Translations under genes and position numbers: made by a program
DNA from: Prochlorococcus sp. AG-402-M15
GTDB lineage: Bacteria; Cyanobacteriota; Cyanobacteriia; PCC-6307; Cyanobiaceae
DNA: 64,000 bases
Assembly (NCBI GenBank): GCA_003216615.1
Contig: QCIP01000008.1
Location: forward strand, 1 to 64,000
Direction: 5' to 3'
The notes under the pieces: model-generated
Seen by the model: the letters and a program-made list of their open reading frames with translations, nothing else
Databases searched by the model: none
What the model was told of the DNA's origin: nothing
Part shown: positions 1-9,771 of the stretch, piece by piece
Layout: every line of letters starts with the position of its first letter
How positions within the stretch are numbered: the first letter of the stretch is position 1

Positions 1-24
1 ATTATCAGAATCAGTATTTTTCAT
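1..24 (-). CDS. Start of a CDS running off the left edge, possibly ftsY
   Basis: On the minus strand an ATG at 24 opens a frame of exactly eight codons (MKNTDSDN) to the window edge. It lies 57 bases downstream of the nusB stop on the same strand. Cyanobacterial genomes often place ftsY, the SRP receptor GTPase, after nusB, and FtsY has a polar, acidic N-terminus, so ftsY is the best guess. Eight residues cannot identify a protein; the name is inference from gene order only. Confidence 0.35.
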
Positions 25-81
25 TGATATTTATGATTCGTATTGAACAAATTGAAACCACTATTTATTTATATCAAATAA

Positions 82-711
82 TCATTTCAATTTTACTGTT
101 TGTAATCTCCTTAAAACTCCATTAATAAATTTTCTTCCTTGAATATCACTATATTTATTGGCTAGATTTACTGCTTCATCGCAAGCAACAGCAACAGGAG
201 TACTCAGAAAATTAATATCAACGTAGGCTAAACGCAAGATATCTCGATCAATTCTTGGTAATCTTTTTAATCTCCAGCCATCCATTACTTGATCAATATC
301 AGAATCAATAATTGTTAGATTATCTAAAATGATACTAATCCTCTGATTAACATCCTCTCTAATATCAATTTGTCCACTAGAAACTATTAATCTTGGGAAG
401 TCTAAAGTTATTGAGAGTGTATTCATTACATTTTCAATTTTTTTTAAAGATTGTTTTAACTCTTCTCTAACATTTGAAAAAGAAGAAGCAACCCCTTCTT
501 GCAATTCACTATCTAATATTTTTTGTGATGCATTTTCTAAATCTGATTCACAATTATTCAATTCATCTCTGCAATGATTTATTAAAGAATCCAAAGCAGA
601 GTCAAAAATCTGTTCTATCTGAAATTTATTTAATTTAAAATCACCTTCATCTTTTATAAGGCCTAGAGAAATTAAAGATAATTCTCTAGAGAGGGACCTA
701 TGATTTTGCAT
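82..711 (-). CDS. nusB: Transcription antitermination factor NusB
   Basis: NusB binds boxA RNA with S10 (NusE) and supports antitermination of rRNA operons. The C-terminal 80 or so residues carry the family core: a WRLKRLPRIDRDILRLAYVD stretch, then a conserved run around PVAVACDEAVNLANKYSD and the GRKFINGVLRRL tail. At about 209 residues it is longer than E. coli NusB (139) because of an acidic helical insertion after the N-terminal RSLSRELSLISL segment, as is common in cyanobacteria. I start it at the ATG at 711; a TTG at 714 directly precedes it and would add one residue. The upstream DUF502 gene stops at 715, so the two genes are probably co-transcribed and translationally coupled. Confidence 0.9.
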   Translation of the reverse strand: MQNHRSLSRELSLISLGLIKDEGDFKLNKFQIEQIFDSALDSLINHCRDELNNCESDLENASQKILDSELQEGVASSFSNVREELKQSLKKIENVMNTLSITLDFPRLIVSSGQIDIREDVNQRISIILDNLTIIDSDIDQVMDGWRLKRLPRIDRDILRLAYVDINFLSTPVAVACDEAVNLANKYSDIQGRKFINGVLRRLQTVKLK

Positions 712-714
712 CAA

Positions 715-1449
715 TTAAGAAGAAGTATTAGTGGAAGCACGTAATTGAGAAAATAATTTTGAAAATGTCGGATTTGAATTATTATTTTTCTCATCTGGAT
801 TAACTATCCCAGCCGAAATTATTGTTCTAAAAGCATCCTCAACAGAAATATCCAAATCCTTAACAGAAGCCTCTGGAACCAAAGTATACCAACCAGTAGT
901 TGGGTTAGGTGCTGTAGGGATAAAAACACTTAGCAATTTTTCTTCCAATCCTGGCTGCAGAGAAGGACCAACATCACCAGTTACAAAGCCAATACTAAAT
1001 AGCCCCTCACGTGGATATTCAACTAAAACAACTCTTCTAAATCGATTAGATTTATTACTTAAAAAAGTTTCGAGTAATTGTTTAAGAGTTTTATAAACTG
1101 CACCAGCTACGGGAATTTTTGATAAAGTTCCTTCTCCAAATTCTAATAACCATCTTCCTACAAAATTTCTCGCCATCAAACCTATAAGCAAAATAGCTAA
1201 TAAAGGAACAGTTAAACCCAAAGTAAGATTAATCAAATCTTGTAATAAAGGATTTAAAGTAATAAAAGGATTTAATTGCTTAGGAACAGAAGTAACTAAT
1301 GTTAAAACAAATTTACTAACTAATGATGATAGCCAGATTGTTGTTGCTAGAGGTATTACAACCAACAACCCTGCTATAAGATCATTTTTTAAATCTTGTT
1401 GGAGCCTAGATCCTAGGTTCGAATTTTGATTTTGATTAGATTCAACCAA
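715..1449 (-). CDS. DUF502 family membrane protein
   Basis: Conserved cyanobacterial and plant integral membrane protein of the DUF502 family (244 residues); biochemical role unknown. Two hydrophobic segments are visible, about residues 23-50 and 68-93, followed by a soluble domain with the family features GRWLLEFGEGTLSKIPVAG, VEYPREGLFSIGFVTG and FIPTAPNPTTGW. The start is a TTG at 1449 (TTG GTT GAA); I see no in-frame ATG nearby and no strong ribosome binding site. It ends three bases ahead of the nusB ATG. The divergent spacer to queG (1450-1595) should hold promoters for both directions, but I see no convincing consensus. Confidence 0.85.
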   Translation of the reverse strand: MVESNQNQNSNLGSRLQQDLKNDLIAGLLVVIPLATTIWLSSLVSKFVLTLVTSVPKQLNPFITLNPLLQDLINLTLGLTVPLLAILLIGLMARNFVGRWLLEFGEGTLSKIPVAGAVYKTLKQLLETFLSNKSNRFRRVVLVEYPREGLFSIGFVTGDVGPSLQPGLEEKLLSVFIPTAPNPTTGWYTLVPEASVKDLDISVEDAFRTIISAGIVNPDEKNNNSNPTFSKLFSQLRASTNTSS

Positions 1450-1595
1450 AATAACGTTTCTATCTATTTTAACTTTACTAATAATTTAACTGTTTTTACT
1501 GAGTAAGGATATATTTTTTTTTAATAAATTAAAATTATTTATTAGTTTCTTCTCTAAAAATATCTTTTAGAAGAAATGCTATAAAGAGTAAAGAA

Positions 1596-2534
1596 ATGAT
1601 TATTACCATTAAAAACAAAAAAGAAATCAGTAAAAAATTAAAAGAAAGAGCAATTTTTGAAGGTTTTACAATAACGGGAATTGCTGCAATACCTGGCAGT
1701 TCGCGCATCAAACTAAGAACTAATGCATTAGAAAGATGGTTGGCAAATAAGCACCATGCTGAAATGAAATGGATGGAAGCTGATAGAAGAAAAAATATAA
1801 AATATCTTCTTGAAGATGCAAAAAGTGTTCTAAGCGTTGGATTTAATTACATTAGTTCATACAATAAAAATAACCTCTTCAAAGTAGGAAAATTTGGTCA
1901 AGGAGAAGATTATCATAAAGTGATTTACAAAAAATTAAAAAATATTGGTAAATGGATTAACCAAGAAATTCCAGATTGTAAATGGAAAATATGTGTCGAT
2001 ACCTCGCCTCTTCTCGAAAAAGCATGGGCTGAGGAATCAGGTCTTGGCTGGATCGGTAAAAATAGTAATTTAATTAACAAGAACTATGGTTCTTGGTTCA
2101 CTTTAGGTTTTATGATCCTTACAAAAGATTTAATACCTGATAAACCTCATCAACCACTTTGCGGAAAATGCGAAATATGTATTAAAAATTGTCCAACAGA
2201 AGCAATAGTAGAACCATTTGTAATACAATCAGATCTTTGCATTGCCTATCACACAATAGAAAGCAGAGAAAAAACTATTCCAAAAAAAATAGAAAAAAAT
2301 TTAAATGGATGGGTCGCAGGATGTGATATTTGTCAAGATGTATGCCCTTGGAATAAAGCTACACCGTACAACGATACTTTTGAAACTACTCCAAAAGAAT
2401 GGATCAAAAATCTTAATGTTGAATCACTAAGTTGGGATGATAAAACTTGGGAAGAAAATCTTCAAGGAACAACTTTAAAAAGAATTAAACCATGGATGTG
2501 GAGAAGAAACATAAAAGCAAATCTCGATAATTAA
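1596..2534 (+). CDS. queG: Epoxyqueuosine reductase QueG
   Basis: Catalyses the last step of tRNA queuosine synthesis, reducing epoxyqueuosine to queuosine with a cobalamin cofactor and two [4Fe-4S] clusters. Visible features are a KICVDTSPLLEKAWAEESGLG block (residues 131-151, with the conserved Asp135), first ferredoxin-type cysteines C189, C192, C195 and C199 (CGKCEICIKNCP), then C215 and C243, C246, C250 (CDICQDVCPWN). Length 312 is normal for the short form. It is followed after 7 bases by the TPR gene, probably in one transcript. queC and queE lie about 43 kb to the right, so three queuosine genes are in this window. Confidence 0.95.
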   Translation: MIITIKNKKEISKKLKERAIFEGFTITGIAAIPGSSRIKLRTNALERWLANKHHAEMKWMEADRRKNIKYLLEDAKSVLSVGFNYISSYNKNNLFKVGKFGQGEDYHKVIYKKLKNIGKWINQEIPDCKWKICVDTSPLLEKAWAEESGLGWIGKNSNLINKNYGSWFTLGFMILTKDLIPDKPHQPLCGKCEICIKNCPTEAIVEPFVIQSDLCIAYHTIESREKTIPKKIEKNLNGWVAGCDICQDVCPWNKATPYNDTFETTPKEWIKNLNVESLSWDDKTWEENLQGTTLKRIKPWMWRRNIKANLDN

Positions 2535-2541
2535 TAAATAT

Positions 2542-3405
2542 ATGAAAAAGTTTTTAAAAAAAATAATATGTGTCTTTTTAATAGGTTTTTACTTTTTTAA
2601 AGTAGAACATGTTCAATCAATAATCCCCTATTATTATTTACCCACAAAAAAAAATTTACAAAAGGACAGCTTATCCATTGGTAAAAATGCATATCAACTT
2701 TTATATTTTGGACAATATGAACAGAGCCTTAACTTAGCAAAATTAGCTGTACAAATTAATAAAACAGATCAAAAACTATGGTTAATTTTATCTGAAGCAC
2801 AAGCAGCTAACAAACTATACAAAAAAGCATTGGATTCATTAAACAGAGCTCAAAAAATCAATCCAAATATTGGTGCAATATACTTTGCTAAAAGTAATAT
2901 TTACTTTCAAATTTCACAACTACAAAATGCAAAGACTGCTTTAGAAACTGGATTAAAAATTGAACCAAATAACCATAAAGCTATTTTTCAATTAGGAAAT
3001 ATTTTATTAATGGAAAAAAATTACTCTGGAGCAATCAAATTATTTGATAAATCTGTAAAGATTAAACCTGACTTCTGGCAATCAATCAATAATCAAGGTT
3101 TAGCTTATTACGAGAAAAATAATATCAATCTATCTATAAAATTTTTTGAAAAAGCAATCTCAATTGAGAAGAACGCAGAACCCTTGCTAGGACTTGCTTC
3201 TTGTCTAAGAACAAAAAATATTAAATTAGCACTCCAACTCGCAAAAGAAGCTTTAGATAAGGATCCCAACTATGTTAACTATGATTATAGAAAAGAACAG
3301 TTGTGGGGAGAAAAATTGCAAGCTTCTACAGAAATCCTATTACAAAATGATCAGCTTCAAACAGCAGTAAAATTGGCAAAATCGAAAATAAATATATCTT
3401 CTTAA
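2542..3405 (+). CDS. TPR repeat protein, probably exported or membrane-anchored
   Basis: A 287-residue protein with a lysine-rich hydrophobic N-terminus (KKFLKKIICVFLIGFYFFKV, residues 2-21) that looks like a signal peptide or anchor. From about residue 45 to 260 it is made of degenerate 34-residue tetratricopeptide repeats: ALDSLNRAQKINPN, AKTALETGLKIEPNNHKAI, AIKLFDKSVKIKPDFWQ, SIKFFEKAISIEKN, ALQLAKEALDKDPNY. TPR arrays are protein-binding scaffolds; the partner is not evident. It begins 7 bases after queG and precedes the topoisomerase gene by 77 bases. The GGTAAA/TTTACC hairpin at 3417-3434 in that gap has no following T run. Confidence 0.8.
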   Translation: MKKFLKKIICVFLIGFYFFKVEHVQSIIPYYYLPTKKNLQKDSLSIGKNAYQLLYFGQYEQSLNLAKLAVQINKTDQKLWLILSEAQAANKLYKKALDSLNRAQKINPNIGAIYFAKSNIYFQISQLQNAKTALETGLKIEPNNHKAIFQLGNILLMEKNYSGAIKLFDKSVKIKPDFWQSINNQGLAYYEKNNINLSIKFFEKAISIEKNAEPLLGLASCLRTKNIKLALQLAKEALDKDPNYVNYDYRKEQLWGEKLQASTEILLQNDQLQTAVKLAKSKINISS

Positions 3406-3482
3406 TTTTCAATACTGGTAAATATTTTTTTACCTATTAGTCTTAATTTAATAAATCAATGCATATTTAATTTTCCGTTCTG

Positions 3483-5924
3483 ATGGATAAGAAAAAATTT
3501 ACTTCTATTTCTCTACAAGAAGAAATGCAACGTTCTTATCTGGAATATGCAATGAGTGTAATAGTTGGTCGTGCTCTCCCAGATGCAAGAGACGGCCTTA
3601 AACCTGTACAGAGAAGAATACTATTTGCAATGTACGAATTAGGTTTGACTCCAGATAGGCCATTTAGAAAATGCGCAAGAGTTGTTGGAGATGTCCTTGG
3701 AAAGTATCATCCGCATGGAGATCAAGCAGTATATGATGCGTTAGTAAGGCTAGTACAAAATTTTTCAACTAAATATCCTACTTTAGACGGCCATGGAAAT
3801 TTTGGATCAGTAGATAATGATCCACCAGCAGCAATGAGATATACCGAGACCAGATTGGCACCTATCGCTCACAAAGGATTTCTTGAAGAGATTGGATCAG
3901 AAACAGTAAATTTCTTAAATAACTTTGATGGTTCTCAAAAAGAACCAGAAGTTCTTCCAGCCCAACTTCCATTTTTATTATTGAATGGATCATCTGGAAT
4001 TGCTGTTGGAATGGCAACTAACATTCCCCCTCATAATCTAGGGGAAATAGTAGATGGTTTAATTTTTTTAGTAGAAAATAAAGATGCAACTAATAAAAAA
4101 CTTTCTAACATTATAAAAGGACCAGATTTTCCCACAGGTGGAGAATTGATTTATAGCCGAGCTATAGAAGAACTCTATGCAACGGGAAAAGGATCAATAA
4201 CAATAAGAGGAGTAATCAGAACAGAAGAACTAGATTTAGGCAAAGGTAAACACAAAAGAAATGCATTAATAATTACAGAACTTCCTTATCAAATCAGTAA
4301 AGCAGGCTGGATTGAAAAATTAGCAGACCTTGTTAATTCAAGCAAAATTAATGGAATCTCTGATATTAGGGATGAAAGCGATAGAGATGGAATGAGAATT
4401 GTAATTGAGTTAAAAAAAGATTCTAATGCCGAACTTGTAATTTCTAATTTATATAAAAAAACAACTCTCCAAACAAATTTTGGTGCCATTTTTTTAGCTT
4501 TAATTAAAGGCAAACCTGTACAACTAAATCTAAAGCAATATCTCAACTATTTTATTCAATTTAGAGAAGAAACAATTAGAAAAAGAACTAATTATTTTTT
4601 AAAAAATACTCTTGTAAAGCTTGAAACTTTAGAAGGTTTGTCTAAAGCTACAAAAGATATAAAGAAAGTTATCACAATTATTGAAAACTCGGAAAACACT
4701 ACAAAAGCCAAATCAAAATTAATTGATAATTTTTACCTAAGTGAAAAACAAGCAAATTCCGTTTTGGATATGCCACTTAAAAAATTAACAAATCTAGAAA
4801 GAAATCAAATAGAAGTTGATATAAAAAATTTAAAAGAAAGAAAAGATTATTTTCAAAATTTATTAAATGAAAGAAAATTATTACTTAAATTATTAATAGA
4901 AGAATTATTAATATTGAAGACAAAATTTAATGTCAAAAGAAAAACAAAAATACTAAAAAATATTGATCAAGACGAAGAACTTGAAATAATTAATAATCAA
5001 ATATTAGAAGACTTTATCAATAAAAAAACTAAATTATATATAGACAATAGACTATATTTAAGAAAAATGATTCTTAATATTTATAAAAAATCTTTTGAAG
5101 ATGTAAATAAAATTATAGATAATAAAAATATTCAAAAATTTATTTGTAATATCGACAAAAATTTAAAAATAATCGGGATCACATTTACTGGAAAAGTTTT
5201 TCATATTGATTGGGAGTCAAATATTAATAATGACTATAAATTAGATAATAAAATTCTTGGTAATATTGATCCAAATGAAATAATAAATTTTCATTCAGTT
5301 AAAAAAGGAATTAAAAATTATTTATGTATCTTGAATTCGGATGGAAGATTTAAAAAAGTTTTATTTGATGAGGATATGATTAAAAGTAATAGATCTTTCA
5401 CAATTACAAAACTAAAAAATAATAATCAAACAATTGATTCATTTATTTATAGTGGAGAAAAAAATTTAATATTTTTAACATCAATAGGAAGAATTTTTAA
5501 ATTTAATTTATCAAATAAAAATTTCCCCCCAACTACTAAACAATCTCAAGGATTAATGCTTACAAAAATTTTACCAACAGAAAAGATTGTATCTTGTTGT
5601 AAATATCAAAATGGAGAAAATATTTATTTAATTTCTAAACAAGGAAAAATTTTTTGTATTAATAGTAATGAAATTTATTATGCAAATGAATGCAGTTTGG
5701 GATATTTAAACGAAAGAACCCAACTTACAAACGATTACTTCTTCAAAATTTTACCAAGTAACCATTACCTTGATATTGAAACTAATAAAAATAAATCTGC
5801 TAGGTTAAACTTGGATAAATTAAATTTCAGGTCAAATAAAACAAGTTTTTTAATTGACTTTTTAAAATTAGACAAAAGCGAGCATATTGTAAATTGTTTT
5901 AGAATTGAAAACTTTCTTGACTAG
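3483..5924 (+). CDS. gyrA: DNA gyrase / topoisomerase IV subunit A
   Basis: DNA-cleaving subunit of a type IIA topoisomerase. The N-terminal winged-helix/tower core is clear: [40 protein letters not shown] and the catalytic tyrosine Tyr120 in PPAAMRYTE. After about residue 430 the sequence becomes Lys/Asn/Ile-rich and diverged. The C-terminal beta-pinwheel is recognisable only as weak repeats, and a canonical GyrA box (QRRGGKG) is absent; the nearest segment is [10 protein letters not shown]. Length 813 lies between E. coli GyrA and ParC. It may be a ParC-like paralogue rather than the main gyrase subunit, so the symbol is tentative. The TAG stop (5922-5924) overlaps the stop codon of convergent purF. 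Confidence 0.88.
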   Translation: MDKKKFTSISLQEEMQRSYLEYAMSVIVGRALPDARDGLKPVQRRILFAMYELGLTPDRPFRKCARVVGDVLGKYHPHGDQAVYDALVRLVQNFSTKYPTLDGHGNFGSVDNDPPAAMRYTETRLAPIAHKGFLEEIGSETVNFLNNFDGSQKEPEVLPAQLPFLLLNGSSGIAVGMATNIPPHNLGEIVDGLIFLVENKDATNKKLSNIIKGPDFPTGGELIYSRAIEELYATGKGSITIRGVIRTEELDLGKGKHKRNALIITELPYQISKAGWIEKLADLVNSSKINGISDIRDESDRDGMRIVIELKKDSNAELVISNLYKKTTLQTNFGAIFLALIKGKPVQLNLKQYLNYFIQFREETIRKRTNYFLKNTLVKLETLEGLSKATKDIKKVITIIENSENTTKAKSKLIDNFYLSEKQANSVLDMPLKKLTNLERNQIEVDIKNLKERKDYFQNLLNERKLLLKLLIEELLILKTKFNVKRKTKILKNIDQDEELEIINNQILEDFINKKTKLYIDNRLYLRKMILNIYKKSFEDVNKIIDNKNIQKFICNIDKNLKIIGITFTGKVFHIDWESNINNDYKLDNKILGNIDPNEIINFHSVKKGIKNYLCILNSDGRFKKVLFDEDMIKSNRSFTITKLKNNNQTIDSFIYSGEKNLIFLTSIGRIFKFNLSNKNFPPTTKQSQGLMLTKILPTEKIVSCCKYQNGENIYLISKQGKIFCINSNEIYYANECSLGYLNERTQLTNDYFFKILPSNHYLDIETNKNKSARLNLDKLNFRSNKTSFLIDFLKLDKSEHIVNCFRIENFLD

Positions 5925-7381
5925 GATTTATATTCATTTTCAACCCAATTTAAGTACTCTTCATTTACAGTTCCTGTTACATAAGAACCAGTAAAGCAAC
6001 TCATCTCCAAATCTTCAATAGAAGAATCACTTATTATAGATTTGCGTAAATTTTCAACACTTTGATAAACGAGATTATCAATTTCAAGATGATCTGCAAT
6101 TTCACTTATTGTTCTATCGTGAGCTATTAATTCATCTCTATTAGGCATATTAATCCCATAAACATGAGGAAAACGAACAGGAGGTGCTGCTGATGTAAAA
6201 AAAACTTTATTTGCTCCTGCATCTTTAGCCATCTGAACAATTTCTTTCGAAGTAGTACCTCTTACTATCGAATCGTCAACGATTAATACATTTTTATTTT
6301 TAAACTCGGCACTCATAGCATTTAATTTTTGTCTCACAGATTCCTTGCGTTTCTGCTGACCAGGCATTATGAATGTTCTACCAACATATCTATTTTTAAA
6401 GAAACCTTCTCTATATTCTATACCTAACTGTCTTGCAACTTGCATAGCCGCAGGTCTAGATGAATCAGGAATAGGCATTACAACATCAACATCTCCAGAA
6501 TTTATTGTTTTTTTTATTGTTTCCGCCAAATAGTCTCCCATTTTTAAACGAGCTTTATAAACAGAAATTCCATTCATAATTGAATCTGGCCTGGCTAAAT
6601 AAACATATTCAAAAGCACAAGGAAATAACATTGGGTTTTCAGAACATTGCTTAGAAAAAAATTCGCCATTAAGATTTATAAAAATAGCTTCTCCAGGATC
6701 AACATCTCTTACTACTTGATAATCGTTATTCTCAAGCACTAGAGATTCACTGGCGACCATCCACTCTTCTTTTTTCGTGGTTAATGAAAGTCTTTTTCCT
6801 ATAACTAAAGGTCTGATCCCAAAAGGATCTCTAAATGCCAATAAACCATGTCCTGAAATTAATGCAATTGAAGCATATGATCCCTGAATTCTTTTATGTA
6901 AAGATTTGATAGCATTAAAAATAATATCAGGTTCTAATTCTTGATTATGAATTTGTTCTTGCAATTCTGTAGCAAATACATTTAATAACATTTCAGTATC
7001 ACTTGAAGAATTTGTATGTCGCTTATCGATATTGAATAATTGTTTTTCTAAATCTCTGGTATTTGTCAAATTGCCATTATGTATTAAAACAATTCCATAT
7101 GGAGCATTAACGTAAAAAGGTTGAGCTTCTTCTACACTTTCAGCTGATCCCTTTGTTGCATACCTAACATGACCTAAACCAGTTTTACCGATTAAATTCC
7201 TCATATCTCTCGTTCTATAAGCAGTATTAACCTGTCCTTTAGCCTTATGTATATGGAAAATAGTATTTTCCATTGTGGCTATACCCGTAGAGTCTTGACC
7301 TCTGTGCTGTAAAAGTAACAGACTATCATAAATTTGTTGATTTACATCCTCTGAAGAGACGATTCCAACTATTCCGCACAT
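5921..7381 (-). CDS. purF: Amidophosphoribosyltransferase PurF
   Basis: First committed enzyme of purine synthesis: PRPP plus glutamine gives phosphoribosylamine. The protein starts MCGIVGIV, so the glutaminase nucleophile is Cys2 after Met removal, with no propeptide. The Ntn domain continues through [10 protein letters not shown] and HNGNLTN; the PRPP-binding motif [13 protein letters not shown] is at 365-377. The expected [4Fe-4S] ligands of the Bacillus-type enzyme are largely missing: Cys255 is present (PCAFEYVY), but the FPCxYG cysteine is His406 and the CxxCFTG pair keeps only Cys462. It is the last gene of the dnaN-PRC-purL-purF run, 47 bases after purL. Confidence 0.96.
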   Translation of the reverse strand: MCGIVGIVSSEDVNQQIYDSLLLLQHRGQDSTGIATMENTIFHIHKAKGQVNTAYRTRDMRNLIGKTGLGHVRYATKGSAESVEEAQPFYVNAPYGIVLIHNGNLTNTRDLEKQLFNIDKRHTNSSSDTEMLLNVFATELQEQIHNQELEPDIIFNAIKSLHKRIQGSYASIALISGHGLLAFRDPFGIRPLVIGKRLSLTTKKEEWMVASESLVLENNDYQVVRDVDPGEAIFINLNGEFFSKQCSENPMLFPCAFEYVYLARPDSIMNGISVYKARLKMGDYLAETIKKTINSGDVDVVMPIPDSSRPAAMQVARQLGIEYREGFFKNRYVGRTFIMPGQQKRKESVRQKLNAMSAEFKNKNVLIVDDSIVRGTTSKEIVQMAKDAGANKVFFTSAAPPVRFPHVYGINMPNRDELIAHDRTISEIADHLEIDNLVYQSVENLRKSIISDSSIEDLEMSCFTGSYVTGTVNEEYLNWVENEYKS

Positions 7382-7428
7382 AATTTAGTTTCTTAAAATT
7401 TTTAATAGTTGAAAAATGTTTTTCATAT

Positions 7429-9768
7429 TTAAAAGTGGTCTGAAATACTATTATTAAATTTTTCGGTTAATTCCTCAACCCTAATATTGCAGATATTTTT
7501 ATCTTGAATATTTATATTAAGAGTTTCATTAGATACGTGTCCTATTTTTCTTACATATACACTCGAATAAGAATTTATTTTAAATTTTTTTAAGTAATTA
7601 AGCCATTCTTTTTCTTTCATTTTATCTATTGAAAAAATAATTCTAGAACCTCCTTCTGCAAACAATAAATTATCATCCCTATTAAAAGATTTGTGTAACT
7701 CTATCTTTGCGCCCTTTGCAGACAAAATACAACACTCTGCTAAAGCTATAGCTAAGCCTCCATCACTAATATCATGAGAAGAAACTACAAAACTTTTTAA
7801 AATCGCATTTCTTAAAAAACTTTGGCAAAACTTTTCATCCGATAAATCTATTTTTGGAGGCCTACCTGTAATTTCCCCATGAAAATATTCCAAATAAGAA
7901 CTTGCTGCGATCGTTGTTTCTGATTTATGAGATCCAATTAACCATATTTGATCGTGAATATTTTTCCATTCACTACTTATAGCTTTTTCAACATTATCTA
8001 GCTTTCCAACCATCCCAATGACAGGAGTAGGATTAATAGGAGTAATTTCATCTTTTTTATTTTTTGATTCATTGTATAAGGAAACATTGCCTCCAGTAAC
8101 AGGAGTTTCTAAAGCTTTGCAGGCTTCAGAAATTCCATTGCATGAAGATGAAAGTTGCCAATATCCTATTTCAGTATCGGGGGAAGAAAAATTCAAATTG
8201 TTTGTAATTGCTACTGGTTTAGCGCCAACACAACTAACGTTTCTTGCAGATTCTGCAACTGCAGCAATAGCTCCTCTAAAAGGATCAAGAGAAACCCATC
8301 TACTATTACAGTCAACTGAAGCGGCTACGCCAGAAAATACTTTATTTTTATTTTTTTCACTTTGTTCTCTTAATCTTATTACAGCTGCATCTGATTCTCC
8401 TGGTTTAAAAACTGTATTTGCTTGAACTTGAGAGTCATATTGTTTATAAATCCATCTTTTAGAAGCAATCGAGGGATTAGAAAGAAGTTTTAAAATGATT
8501 TGTGAATAATAAAAACTCTTATTTTCCTTCAATGATAATATTTTTTGCTCATTAATTTCTGGTAGATTATTTTCTTTCCATTCCCATTTCTTTAACAAAT
8601 ACTCAGGTGGATTATTAATTACATTATGAAAATTGACAGGAGTATCATCAGACAAAGCAGAAGTAGGGATTTGAGCAACAATTTTATTTTTATGAGAAAT
8701 AATTACCTCATTCGTCTCTATTACCTCACCAATTACATTCGCATATAATCCCCATTTATTAAATTTTTCAATAAGATTATTTATTTTTTCTTCTTTAACA
8801 ACGAATAACATTCTCTCTTGCGATTCAGATAGTAAATATTGGTATGAAGACATATTATCCTCTCTTGAAGGAACCAAATCTAAATCAATAGATATTCCTA
8901 AGTTTCCATTTGCAGCCATTTCTGCACTACTGCAAGTTAAACCTGCTGCACCCATATCTTGAGCTGCAATTACATCTCCTGTCTTAAAAGCATCTAAACA
9001 AGCCTCTATAAGACTTTTCTCAATAAATGGATCACCTACTTGCACAGCAGGTCTGTCATCTAATGAAGTTGCAGTTAGTTCTGAACTTGCGAAACTAGCA
9101 CCACCAACACCATCTCTGCCAGTAGTATTTCCAACATATAATACTGGTGATCCTACATTTTTAGCTCCAGAACAAACAATTTCATTAGTCTCTAAAAGTC
9201 CTAAAGCCATTACATTAACTAGAGGATTTCCAGAATAACATTCATCGAAGTCAATTTCACCTCCAATAGTAGGAACACCTACGCAATTTCCATAATGTGC
9301 AATACCGGATACAACTCCTCGCAGCAAATCTACATTTGATGGTTTATCAAGATTTCCAAATCTCAATGAATTTAATACTGCAATTGGTCTTGCTCCCATT
9401 GTAAAAATATCTCTTAATATTCCTCCTACGCCTGTTGCCGCACCTTGAAAAGGTTCAATCGCAGATGGATGATTATGACTTTCTATTTTAAAAACAAGTT
9501 TTTGATTATTTCCAACATCAATAACCCCAGCATTTTCTCCAGGCCCAACCAAAACATTTTTTCCTTTAGTGGGAAACTTAGATAGTAAAGGTTTTGAATT
9601 TCTATAGCAACAATGTTCTGACCACATAACACCAAACATTCCTAGTTCAGTCCTATTAGGTTTTCTATTTAATCTTTTGCAAATTTCTTTGTAGTCGTCA
9701 GTTGTTAAACTTTCAGCCTTAAGTGCTTCATTAAGATCATATAGATCATTATTTACTGGATTTAACAT
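7429..9768 (-). CDS. purL: Phosphoribosylformylglycinamidine synthase subunit PurL
   Basis: ATP-dependent FGAM synthase subunit, fourth step of purine synthesis. At 779 residues it is the small PurL type, which works with separate PurS and glutaminase PurQ (not in this window). Visible family blocks are SEHCCYRNSK (50-59), ESHNHPS (96-102), the glycine-rich GATGVGGILRD-like stretch after it, DAMGAAGLTCSSAEMA, and the second-half repeats TGGNVSLYNES and SHDISDGGLAIALAE. It begins 3 bases after the PRC-barrel gene stop and is followed by purF, so dnaN, the PRC gene, purL and purF look like one transcription unit. Confidence 0.96.
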   Translation of the reverse strand: MLNPVNNDLYDLNEALKAESLTTDDYKEICKRLNRKPNRTELGMFGVMWSEHCCYRNSKPLLSKFPTKGKNVLVGPGENAGVIDVGNNQKLVFKIESHNHPSAIEPFQGAATGVGGILRDIFTMGARPIAVLNSLRFGNLDKPSNVDLLRGVVSGIAHYGNCVGVPTIGGEIDFDECYSGNPLVNVMALGLLETNEIVCSGAKNVGSPVLYVGNTTGRDGVGGASFASSELTATSLDDRPAVQVGDPFIEKSLIEACLDAFKTGDVIAAQDMGAAGLTCSSAEMAANGNLGISIDLDLVPSREDNMSSYQYLLSESQERMLFVVKEEKINNLIEKFNKWGLYANVIGEVIETNEVIISHKNKIVAQIPTSALSDDTPVNFHNVINNPPEYLLKKWEWKENNLPEINEQKILSLKENKSFYYSQIILKLLSNPSIASKRWIYKQYDSQVQANTVFKPGESDAAVIRLREQSEKNKNKVFSGVAASVDCNSRWVSLDPFRGAIAAVAESARNVSCVGAKPVAITNNLNFSSPDTEIGYWQLSSSCNGISEACKALETPVTGGNVSLYNESKNKKDEITPINPTPVIGMVGKLDNVEKAISSEWKNIHDQIWLIGSHKSETTIAASSYLEYFHGEITGRPPKIDLSDEKFCQSFLRNAILKSFVVSSHDISDGGLAIALAECCILSAKGAKIELHKSFNRDDNLLFAEGGSRIIFSIDKMKEKEWLNYLKKFKINSYSSVYVRKIGHVSNETLNINIQDKNICNIRVEELTEKFNNSISDHF

Positions 9769-9771
9769 TCT

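Noticed and set aside
1553-1571. TCTAAAA/TTTTAGA hairpin in the DUF502-queG spacer
   Set aside because: AT-only short stem in a divergent spacer, expected often by chance at this base composition.
3417-3434. GGTAAA/TTTACC hairpin after the TPR gene as a terminator
   Set aside because: The 6-bp stem is mostly A/T and is not followed by a T run.
8018-8425. 135-codon plus-strand open frame
   Set aside because: It lies wholly antisense inside purL, has no recognisable family and no ribosome binding site; a shadow of the purL reading frame.
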